From G958296245 sp965262055 (GTDB taxonomy: Bacteria; Chloroflexota; Dehalococcoidia; Lucifugimonadales; G958296245): DNA of 64,000 bases. The position numbers and the translations under genes are program-made. Location of the stretch: contig CBDHEI010000002.1 of assembly GCA_965262055.1 (NCBI GenBank), positions 1,860,001 through 1,924,000 of the forward strand, given 5' to 3'. How positions within the stretch are numbered: the first letter of the stretch is position 1; the number at the start of each line of letters is the position of its first letter. Shown in pieces: positions 26,858 to 33,816 of the stretch. The notes beneath the pieces are model-generated. The model was not told the DNA's origin and ran no database searches. It saw only the letters and a list, made by a program, of their open reading frames with translations.

Positions 26858-27889
26858 CTTCAGGGACGTATTATGCCAGTTCGTGGACCACTTAACTACC
26901 GAGTCGGCCTCACCCTGCGAGTACAGTATGAGAGCGGTGTCGCCGACGAAGGTAAGCGAGGGGTACATGTAGCTGCGGCTGAGGTCCGGCTCCAGGTCCT
27001 TGACGTTGCTCCAGGTCTCGCCGTCGTCCCTCGATATGGCGGTCGTCAGAGGCATCCGCGGCCCGCCGGAGCCGGGCCTGTCCGGCTTCGCGTTGTTCCA
27101 GATCAGCAGCAGGTCGCCGGTGCTGGGTATGCGCTTGACTATGCAGGGTGCCGCCGGACACTGGATACCCGTGTCCCACGGCTCCGACACCGTCTCGCCC
27201 CTGTCGTGGGACTCCGCCGCCCAGATGGTGCCGAGCCGCGTCCTGTTGAAGAAGAGCAGCGAGCCGTCCTTCCTCTCGACGACCACGGGCTCGACCGCGC
27301 CGGGGTGGTCGGGGTCCTTCGCGGCCGACACGTTGGAGCTGAGCTGCCACGTCTCGCCCATGTCGTCCGAGCGCACCGGCTGCAGCAGCCCCCTGCCGTC
27401 CTCTGGGTTGGGCCGGACGGTTTGGATCGACATCGGTACTATCAGCCGGCCGCTGGAGTGGACTATCATCCGGTCGTTGGCCGGGCAGCCGAGCCACGTC
27501 TCCATGTCGACCATCGGCTTGTGGGCCGTCCACGTGTGGCCGCCGTCGGTCGACTTGCGCGAGAATGGCCACGAGTAGTGGCACGTCTCGTCGTCCGTGC
27601 GCACGTGGGACATGACGATGCTCCCGTCGCCAGGCTGCGCGAAGCAGACGTTCATGACGTTGCACTTGCCGTCGTTCTCAAGGATGACTACCGGCTCGCT
27701 CCACGTCTCGCCCCCGTCGTCCGACCGCATGGCCAGGATGTGGGCGGGTGAGGGGTCGTGGAACCCGCCGTAGAAGCCCGACCACCCAAGCAGGAACTGC
27801 CCGTCCGGCAGTATGGTTATGGCGCCCTCGGAGTGGCGCTTGTACCTCTCGCTGTGCGGGGCGATTATGTCGAACCGTGGTTCCGCCAT
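26822..27889 (-). CDS. Sialidase-like (BNR/Asp-box) protein, tandem copy 1
   Basis: The 355-residue propeller protein has Asp boxes SDDGGETW, STDGGHTW, SDDMGETW and SRDDGETW and an FNRTR segment that may hold a substrate-binding Arg. There is no signal peptide. It differs from the next gene at about 36 of 355 residues by eye count, near 90 percent identity, so the duplication is recent. A GGAG sequence stands before the ATG. Possible roles are hydrolysis or lyase action on a sugar, unspecified. Confidence 0.82.
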   Translation of the reverse strand: MAEPRFDIIAPHSERYKRHSEGAITILPDGQFLLGWSGFYGGFHDPSPAHILAMRSDDGGETWSEPVVILENDGKCNVMNVCFAQPGDGSIVMSHVRTDDETCHYSWPFSRKSTDGGHTWTAHKPMVDMETWLGCPANDRMIVHSSGRLIVPMSIQTVRPNPEDGRGLLQPVRSDDMGETWQLSSNVSAAKDPDHPGAVEPVVVERKDGSLLFFNRTRLGTIWAAESHDRGETVSEPWDTGIQCPAAPCIVKRIPSTGDLLLIWNNAKPDRPGSGGPRMPLTTAISRDDGETWSNVKDLEPDLSRSYMYPSLTFVGDTALILYSQGEADSVVKWSTNWHNTSLKLARVPVEWFYE

Positions 27890-28038
27890 GTCTGTCGCTC
27901 CAGGTGGGCCGTCTTCCGCACTGCCCGGCCTCTCAGGCGCATTGTGTCACTCTTGGCCGCATTTCACTACCGCGTCCGGGAGTGGTTCAGGAGCGGCGTG
28001 TGTTGAGACATTCGCGCCGCGAGACCTCCACAAGCGGC

Positions 28039-29106
28039 CTATTCGTAGAACCACTCCACGGGGACGCGCGCCAGCTTCATTGACGTGTTATGCCAGTTGG
28101 TGGACCACTTCACCACCGAGTCGTACTCCCCCTGCGAGTACAGTATGAGCGCGGTGCCGCCGACGAACGTCAGCGAGGGGTACATGTAGCTGCGGCTGAG
28201 GTCCGGCTCCAGGTCCTTGACGTTGGTCCAGGTCTCGCCGTCGTCCTTCGAAATGGCGGTCGTCAGCGGCATACGCGGCCCGCCTGAGCCGGGCCTGTCC
28301 GGCTTCGCGTTGTTCCAGATCAGCAGCAGGTCGCCGGTGCTGGGTATGCGCTTGACTATGCAGGGCGCGGCCGGACACTGGACCCCCGTGTCCCACGGCT
28401 CCGACACCGTCTCGCCCCGGTCACGCGACTCCGCCGCCCAGATGGTGCCGGTCCGCGTCCTATTGAAGAAGAGCAGCGAGCCGTCCTTCCTCTCGACGAC
28501 CACGGGCTCGCTCGCGCCCGGGTGGTCGGGGTGCTCCACCGTCGACACGTTGGAGCTGAGCTGCCACGTCTCGCCCATGTCGTCCGAGCGCGCCGGTTGC
28601 AGCAGCCCCCGGCCGTCGTCCCGGTCTGGCCGGATCGTGTTGAGCGCGAACGGCACTATCAGCCGCCCGCTGGAGTGGACGATCATCCGGTCGTTGGCCG
28701 GGAAGCCGCGCCACGTCTCCATGTCCACCATGGGCTTGTGCGCTGTCCACGTATGGCCGCCGTCGGTCGACTTGCGCGAGAACGGCCACGAGTAGTAGCA
28801 TGTCTCGTCGTCCGTGCGCACGTGGGACATGACGATGCTGCCGTCGCCAGGCTGCGCGAAGCAGACGTTCATGACGTTGCACTTGCCGTCGTTCTCCAGC
28901 ATCAGGACCGGCTCGCTCCACGTCTCGCCGCCGTCGTCCGACCGCATGGCCAGGATGTGAGCTGGCGAGGCGTCGTGGAAGCCGCCGTAGAAGGCGGTCC
29001 ACCCCATCAGCAGCTGCCCGTCCGGCAGCATGATGATGGAGCCCTCGGAGTGGCGCTTGTACTTCTCGCTGTGCGGGGCGATTATGTCGAACCGTGGTTC
29101 CGCCAT
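28039..29106 (-). CDS. Sialidase-like (BNR/Asp-box) protein, tandem copy 2
   Basis: The product is 355 residues and collinear with copy 1, ending in the same VPVEWFYE. The ATG at 29106 is preferred because it matches the start of copy 1 and follows GGAGG; 22 codons are open upstream but are absent in copy 1. Between the copies are 149 bases with no gene. Differences cluster in a few loops (for example PMSIQTVRP against PFALNTIRP), which would fit changed substrate range. Confidence 0.82.
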   Translation of the reverse strand: MAEPRFDIIAPHSEKYKRHSEGSIIMLPDGQLLMGWTAFYGGFHDASPAHILAMRSDDGGETWSEPVLMLENDGKCNVMNVCFAQPGDGSIVMSHVRTDDETCYYSWPFSRKSTDGGHTWTAHKPMVDMETWRGFPANDRMIVHSSGRLIVPFALNTIRPDRDDGRGLLQPARSDDMGETWQLSSNVSTVEHPDHPGASEPVVVERKDGSLLFFNRTRTGTIWAAESRDRGETVSEPWDTGVQCPAAPCIVKRIPSTGDLLLIWNNAKPDRPGSGGPRMPLTTAISKDDGETWTNVKDLEPDLSRSYMYPSLTFVGGTALILYSQGEYDSVVKWSTNWHNTSMKLARVPVEWFYE

Positions 29107-29327
29107 GTCTGTCGCCTCCATATGGGCCGGCTCTTCGCATCGTCCCATCGCAACCCTGCGTCGGGGAGACACGCCTAGCCTCTGCCGCGCATTATGTCAC
29201 GCCGGAGCGCGTTTCACTACCACGAGCGGGCCGGCGCGCTAGTAACGGCGCCAATCGTAATCCCTCACGTGAATCATGGCAACTGCCCAGACTGGAGCGG
29301 TAGTCTGCGGCATTCCAGATTAGCCGA

Positions 29328-29470
29328 TTAGAGCTCATCCACGCCCTCGATGATGGCCTCCATGAACTTGCCGGAGGGGGTGTCGTCCACGTGCTCGGAA
29401 TGGACACCGCCCTGATGCTCTTCCTTCTCAGCATGGACTTGAAGGCGACTGAGGGCTCGCGCTTTCCCGG
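29328..29470 (-). pseudogene. Relic of a serine site-specific recombinase
   Basis: On the minus strand one frame reads SVAFKSMLRRKSIRAVSI and, after a one-base shift, the other reads EHVDDTPSGKFMEAIIEGV and stops at 29328-29330. This is the segment of the resolvase catalytic domain in which large serine recombinases have DDTPxGxxMExIIE. The catalytic Ser region and DNA-binding part are gone. It marks a former integration or excision event at the edge of the accessory island. Confidence 0.6.
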
Positions 29471-29681
29471 TTAAGCGTGAGAACTGCCAGACGGGGATGA
29501 CCTTGAAGGGAGTGGTGGGTTGGATACTGTCCCATCTGCTATTGGTCCGCCCACATCAAGGACGACTTACGAAAAATCAATTTGTTGGCCATGTACCCAT
29601 ATATGTTCGGCGGTTCCAAATGAGACCCTGAAAGGTGAGAAATCAACTGGGCGTACAGGAATGATAGATTGGCCGACATTC

Positions 29682-31260
29682 CCCATATTGGGAGTCTTCA
29701 GGCTCAAGGGGCAGCCCAAACGAGATAGTGGCAGCATAGTCAGGTCCTGCAAGGCCAGTCAATCGCCGGTCTATCCAATAAGAGATGCGTTTGCAGTCGT
29801 AGAGCACCCTTCTTGTCCGTCTTCATCGTCCTCGTGGCCCCTGCCAGTGGGGTGAAAGCGCATTGAAGACAAGGCGACTCCCTGGAGCGTTCTCCCTCTT
29901 GGCAAGATCGTGGTTGTACCCTCCCTCAGCTTGGCGCCGGCGATAACCGGCCGATACGATCCAACACTCCCTGGAACAACCGTCGAGGAACCGACACCTC
30001 GGATAACTGAAAGATCAATCGCCGGGAGTGCCGCACCAGACGGCCTCCCATCTTGATCAGCTTGACCTGCACGCTCCTCAGCGACCAGTGCTTGACCGCC
30101 TTGGGCAGACATAACCGGCGCAGGAAGTTCCCAAGGTTGTACGCCAGGACGAACAGAGACAGACGCACCCGGTTGGCCACGAACCGATGGCACGACAGCC
30201 GAGTCCAGTTCAGGGCGTACTTGCCCTCTTTGATCCACTGCTCGGCTGTCCCACGACCATTGTAGAAATGCACTACCCCTTCCGGGCCAGCCGACATGTT
30301 CGTGACGATGAAGCCCACCCGAGGGAACAGCTCTCCCCTGTGCCATTCCACCTTGGCCACCACTCGCCGAGCACGGTTCCAGCTCCCGGCACGATACCAA
30401 AAGTCGTCGTATAGGATCACTGGACGCTTCGGCGGCCTCCCCACCGGCCTCCTGAGCAGAGGGGCGATCTCCCGTTGCAGCACCTCGTTGCCGGGGAGTC
30501 TTATAGCGTAAAGTACCTGCCGCTCCTCGAGGTACTCATAGATGTCCGGCTTGGCGAATGCGGCATCGGCGCGAAAGTACCGTCGCACTCCTGTCGCCCC
30601 GTAACGCGACAGGATCGGATCCAATACATCACGCCACCTGTGCGCGCTATGTACGTTGCCCGCACGGAGCATGGCCCCCTCGCAGTCCCCGAACTGGTTG
30701 AACACGAACAATGGGTGATAGCACGTGCTCCCAAAGTGACCGTTGTACGATGCTCCCTCCTGTTCTCCATGTACCGGACTCTCCGAACTGTCCATGTCCA
30801 AGAGCACCCGCCGGTGCGGCGTGCGGGACATAGCTCCATCCACCCACTTAGCGTTCAGTCGGCCCAACCCTTCCACGTTGCCGTCTTGGGTGAGCACCTC
30901 GGTCTCGAACCGGCTCATGGTGTTGGTGCTGGCGGCCGGTCTCTCAGGACCACCTCGCCGTCCAACGATGATCCGCATCGTCGGGTCCTGGGCCAGCCGT
31001 TCAGCGTCGTTGGTATCCTCGTAGCCCGCCAGACGACTGTACACCGACTGCCTGAGAAGGCCCACCAATCGGTGCTGCACGTTGCGACCGCCCCGACTCT
31101 CCTGCAAACACTCACTCGCCGTCTCCGTCAGTCCCAGTGCATCATCCAGCTCGCGACAGGCCAGCAGCCCGGCATCTGAGGTGATGGTAGCGCCGTGGAA
31201 TTCCAATCGTATACGTCGGTCGAAACGGAGCTTGCCGCGGGGGTTGGTGCTTTCACCCAT
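29682..31260 (-). mobile_element. IS1380-family insertion sequence (5' end not located)
   Basis: The 3' boundary is set at 29682 because sequence from CCCATATTGG onward matches a second, truncated copy whose similarity begins at 44351. Both flanks differ beyond that point. The other end should lie between 31261 and 31346, but I could not find a convincing inverted repeat, so the limit given is the transposase start. Confidence 0.6.
29926..31260 (-). CDS. IS1380-family transposase
   Basis: The 444-residue protein is a full-length DDE transposase: TSDAGLLACRELDDALGL near the start, the first Asp in LLDMDSSESPVHG, the second in YFRADAAFAKPDIYEYLE, and the Glu region in TAEQWIKEGKYALNWTRLSCHRF. 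The start at 31260 gives the usual GKLRFDRRIRLEF opening; ten more upstream codons are open. No internal stop is seen, so it may be active. Its last 80 or so codons are repeated at 44596-44842. Confidence 0.88.
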   Translation of the reverse strand: MGESTNPRGKLRFDRRIRLEFHGATITSDAGLLACRELDDALGLTETASECLQESRGGRNVQHRLVGLLRQSVYSRLAGYEDTNDAERLAQDPTMRIIVGRRGGPERPAASTNTMSRFETEVLTQDGNVEGLGRLNAKWVDGAMSRTPHRRVLLDMDSSESPVHGEQEGASYNGHFGSTCYHPLFVFNQFGDCEGAMLRAGNVHSAHRWRDVLDPILSRYGATGVRRYFRADAAFAKPDIYEYLEERQVLYAIRLPGNEVLQREIAPLLRRPVGRPPKRPVILYDDFWYRAGSWNRARRVVAKVEWHRGELFPRVGFIVTNMSAGPEGVVHFYNGRGTAEQWIKEGKYALNWTRLSCHRFVANRVRLSLFVLAYNLGNFLRRLCLPKAVKHWSLRSVQVKLIKMGGRLVRHSRRLIFQLSEVSVPRRLFQGVLDRIGRLSPAPS

Positions 31261-31346
31261 TAGGTGCCTCCGAGGACAGTACGTTATCAAGAACTAGAGC
31301 AGTCTATCACGACCAGTCTAGCACTCATGATAAGCACTGTGCTCTG

Positions 31347-32165
31347 CTATTCGACTACATCGGGTATCGCTGTTGCTGATTGCGGCAAGCCCTGCAGGGT
31401 TGATATGGGAAATGTGGGATTGGTACCCTCCACTGACCCTTCTTCAGTGCCTATGGTCTCCATGAAACACCAGCCATAGTCACTGCTGCTGACTTCAGTC
31501 GGATACTTATGCAGACTGCCTAGCTGGCTGCGATTAGCGTATGCAACAATGCCCATATTCAAGAATATGGCCGAGTTCGGCAACTGATTCAAATCGGCTG
31601 AGGCCAACAGATTTCTAATTCTTCCGAAGTCGAAGTCGCCGCCATCTACGCAGAACAGAAATGAATATAGGTTGTTCAAGTACTTGTTTGAGCTACCCAG
31701 CACTGTGTCTCTTATGTTGGAAGAACTTGTAATGCCCTGATATACACTGTTTTCGACAAGGGGTCGGTGCATCTGGGAGATTGCGACCAATTTGCCATGA
31801 AAGCTCTTGTAATCCTTCTTTGAATGATAGTAGGTCGATTTCACTTCACCAATAGCAAGAACAGATGTCGCTGGGACATACTCGGTCCCATCTCTTGTGG
31901 TGAGCAACGACGGCAGGCTGAAATTGTCGGCGATGATGACGTCCAGCTGAGGACTAACCATGTGCGTTGTGTCAATGAGATGTCCATGTGTGACGTAATA
32001 TCTGGGAGGCAACATGCGTTTCAGGTAGTCACGCACGGATGCTTCAACTTCGTTGCCACCCGCCCTGATGTCTGACTTGTGCACAGTTCGCGCCTTTTCG
32101 CGCGCATCTACGAGTGCCTTTGCGTCCGACGCGAATATTATGTCCAGATTCAAGGGAGTTACCAT
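31347..32165 (-). CDS. DUF6602-like nuclease-fold protein coupled to a toxin-antitoxin pair
   Basis: The 272-residue product has an early helix (NEVEASVRDYLKRMLPPRYY), then THGHLIDTTHMVSPQLDVII and VLAIGEVKSTY. The D...ExK spacing is that of PD-(D/E)XK nuclease folds and matches DUF6602. There is no signal or membrane segment. The start overlaps the antitoxin stop by seven bases, so it is translated with the toxin-antitoxin pair. Base composition is lower in GC than core genes. The family is seen near restriction and mobile elements; whether it cuts DNA is unknown. Confidence 0.65.
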   Translation of the reverse strand: MVTPLNLDIIFASDAKALVDAREKARTVHKSDIRAGGNEVEASVRDYLKRMLPPRYYVTHGHLIDTTHMVSPQLDVIIADNFSLPSLLTTRDGTEYVPATSVLAIGEVKSTYYHSKKDYKSFHGKLVAISQMHRPLVENSVYQGITSSSNIRDTVLGSSNKYLNNLYSFLFCVDGGDFDFGRIRNLLASADLNQLPNSAIFLNMGIVAYANRSQLGSLHKYPTEVSSSDYGWCFMETIGTEEGSVEGTNPTFPISTLQGLPQSATAIPDVVE

Positions 32166-32512
32166 TTATCGCCTTTTTTGGGGGTGTCCTCATCCTCCCC
32201 CACGTCGGAGAAGTTCGTGATGGCGACCTCGCCCTCGGGAAACTCGGCCACGATCTTCAGCTTCCCTCCCACAGCCTCGATGTAGGACCGCAGGCTGGAT
32301 ACGTACACGTCGGCCCGCTGCTCCAGCTTGGAGACAGCGGGCTGATTCACCTTCAGCACCTTCGCCATGTCCCGCTGGGTCAACGCCCGCGCCCGGCGAA
32401 GCTCGTGCAATGGCATCTCGGCCAGCATCTCCCTCTTCATGTCGCGGATGCGCCGACGGCGCTCCGGCGTGAAGTCCTTGGTCAGCTCGCTGAACGGATG
32501 GCGTCCACTCAT
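32159..32512 (-). CDS. XRE-family antitoxin (HigA-like)
   Basis: The 117-residue protein has a helix-turn-helix (ARALTQRDMAKVLKVNQPAV, then SKLEQRADVYVSSLRSYIEA) after a charged N-terminal helix. It is the second gene of a HigBA-ordered pair: its ATG overlaps the toxin stop as ATGA. It should bind and neutralise the toxin and repress the promoter upstream of it. The 3' end overlaps the DUF6602-like gene. Confidence 0.85.
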   Translation of the reverse strand: MSGRHPFSELTKDFTPERRRRIRDMKREMLAEMPLHELRRARALTQRDMAKVLKVNQPAVSKLEQRADVYVSSLRSYIEAVGGKLKIVAEFPEGEVAITNFSDVGEDEDTPKKGDKW

Positions 32513-32871
32513 TCGATCCGCCCCTCCTTTCGCAGTTCTTCCAGATGCTCGTCGTAGAGGTCGTCGGCAACAGGCACGTACTCCTCGTAGAACCGGTCGT
32601 TGCCCGTCTTGTCTCCGCCTATGATCAGGATGGACGTTCGCCTGGGGTCGAACGCGTAGAAGACCCGGATGGGCCTGCCGCCGCTCTGCGCTCGAAGCTC
32701 TCGCATGACCCCGTGGCGTGAGCCTCTGATATGCGAGGAGTAGGGGTACGGCAGGTTGGGGCCGTGCTCCATCAGCAGCTCGACTCTTGCAGCGACGGCG
32801 TCCTGTTGGCCTTCTGAGAGTTCCTGCCACCATTGCCCGAATTCGTCCGTGTACTCGACCTCCCAAGGCAT
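32509..32871 (-). CDS. RelE/HigB-superfamily toxin (phage Gp49-like)
   Basis: The 120-residue protein has the family layout: EVEYTDEFGQWWQELSEGQQ, then IRGSRHGVMRELRAQSGGRP and IRVFYAFDPRRTSILIIGG. These toxins cleave mRNA at the ribosome. I prefer ATG 32871 to the ATG at 32889 because the likely -10 box TATAAT (32878-32883 on the opposite strand) overlaps the longer start, and the shorter start fits a leaderless transcript. The gene precedes its antitoxin. Confidence 0.85.
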   Translation of the reverse strand: MPWEVEYTDEFGQWWQELSEGQQDAVAARVELLMEHGPNLPYPYSSHIRGSRHGVMRELRAQSGGRPIRVFYAFDPRRTSILIIGGDKTGNDRFYEEYVPVADDLYDEHLEELRKEGRIE

Positions 32872-32877
32872 GGGTGC

Positions 32878-32907
32878 ATTATATTCCAAGTACGGAATCT
32901 AACACAA
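32878..32907 (-). promoter_or_regulatory. Promoter of the HigBA-DUF6602 operon
   Basis: Read on the minus strand there is TTGTGT (32902-32907), an 18-base spacer and a perfect TATAAT (32878-32883). Only six bases separate the -10 box from the preferred start codon at 32871, so transcription should begin at or next to the ATG. Confidence 0.55.
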
Positions 32908-33044
32908 GAGGCAACCGGGCGCTCCGACGACTGCAACGGGCCAAGCTAGGGTCGCGCACAGGCCCCCTCAGTTATGCATGGGATGGTGAACTATATGTAT
33001 CCCGCGGCGCTGATCTCATGCATCACGCAAATCGTTGATAGCCA

Positions 33045-33073
33045 TTGACGCACACGCACGCATGTGCTACAGT
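33045..33073 (+). promoter_or_regulatory. Sigma-70-type promoter in the intergenic region
   Basis: TTGACG at 33045-33050, 17 bases, then TACAGT at 33068-33073. The next gene on this strand starts 372 bases downstream, so the transcript would have a long leader that includes the phased repeat array, or it is a non-coding RNA. Confidence 0.4.
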
Positions 33074-33107
33074 CTCCCTGTTGGGGGGCCATCACCCCTT
33101 GACGTTT

Positions 33108-33128
33108 GCCCTGAGCCTGTCGAAGGGC
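33108..33128. repeat. REP-like dispersed palindrome
   Basis: The 21 bases starting GCCCTGAGCC and ending GAAGGGC form an imperfect palindrome. This CTTCGACAGGCTCAGG-type element is familiar from intergenic regions of many bacteria. Only one copy is in the window. Confidence 0.5.
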
Positions 33129-33151
33129 CTGCCAGAGTGGCTCGAATCGGG

Positions 33152-33232
33152 TGTCACATCCCTGTCACTTCCTGTCACATCGGTGTCACATTCCGCTACA
33201 TCAGTGTCCCGTTCGCGTCACCCCCCTGTAAC
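33152..33232. repeat. Helically phased array of eight TGTCAC-like repeats
   Basis: TGTCAC occurs at 33152, 33163, 33173 and 33184, followed by degenerate units at 33194 (CGCTAC), 33205 (TGTCCC), 33216 (CGTCAC) and 33227 (TGTAAC). Steps are 11, 10, 11, 10, 11, 11 and 11 bases, so all units face the same side of the helix. The array lies between a promoter-like sequence and the monooxygenase gene. It could bind a cooperative protein or be a decaying short tandem repeat. Confidence 0.7.
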
Positions 33233-33444
33233 GTGGCCCATAGCTGAAAAGTGACAAATGGTACAAGATGTTACGGATATAAGGAATTCTCGGCCCCGCT
33301 CGCCGGTCGGGAGTTGCACGCCTATCGGATGCGCCGTCTACCCGCGCTTCGGGGCGCGCGGAGGGCCGTTCGGCCCCAAGCAGGTTTGTGGTACATTTAC
33401 CCCACGCTCGACGGCCTCGTAGCAAACTGTCAGAGGTGATTGCC

Positions 33445-33771
33445 ATGTCTGGGGAGCACGCGTTCTACGTTGATGTGCAGGTGATTCCCGAGCACCGCGA
33501 GGCCTTCGACCAGCACATGGTGGCGCACTCCCGACGGACCCTCGCCCAGGAGGAGGGCTGCCTCGAGTTCGAGGTCTACGTCCACCGCAACGATCCCAAC
33601 CGGTACGCCCTCTACGAGGTCTACGCCGACGATGCGGCGCTCAAGGAGCACCAGTACTCCAACCGGCTGTGGAAGTTCAGGCAGGCCACCGACCACATGA
33701 TCTCCGAGCGCACCATTTACACCCTCGGAGGCCGCGAGGACGTCCGCAACTTCCCCGGCAGCGAGACCTAG
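33445..33771 (+). CDS. Antibiotic biosynthesis monooxygenase-domain (YgiN-like) protein
   Basis: The 108-residue protein has the ABM dimeric alpha/beta barrel pattern: YVDVQVIPEHREAFDQHMVA, then EEGCLEFEVYVHRNDPNRYA, LYEVYADDAALKEH. Such proteins oxidise quinols or similar small aromatic compounds without a cofactor, or act in heme or quinone turnover. ATG 33445 is preceded by AGAGGTG. It is 45 bases from the helicase gene. Confidence 0.85.
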   Translation: MSGEHAFYVDVQVIPEHREAFDQHMVAHSRRTLAQEEGCLEFEVYVHRNDPNRYALYEVYADDAALKEHQYSNRLWKFRQATDHMISERTIYTLGGREDVRNFPGSET

Positions 33772-33816
33772 AAGTGGTTGGGTGAGGCGCGCTACACGGG
33801 CCGGAGCGGCTCCGGC

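Noticed and set aside
33152..33232. CRISPR or plasmid iteron array
   Set aside because: Unit length of 10-11 bases is too short for CRISPR, and there is no replication gene nearby to support iterons.
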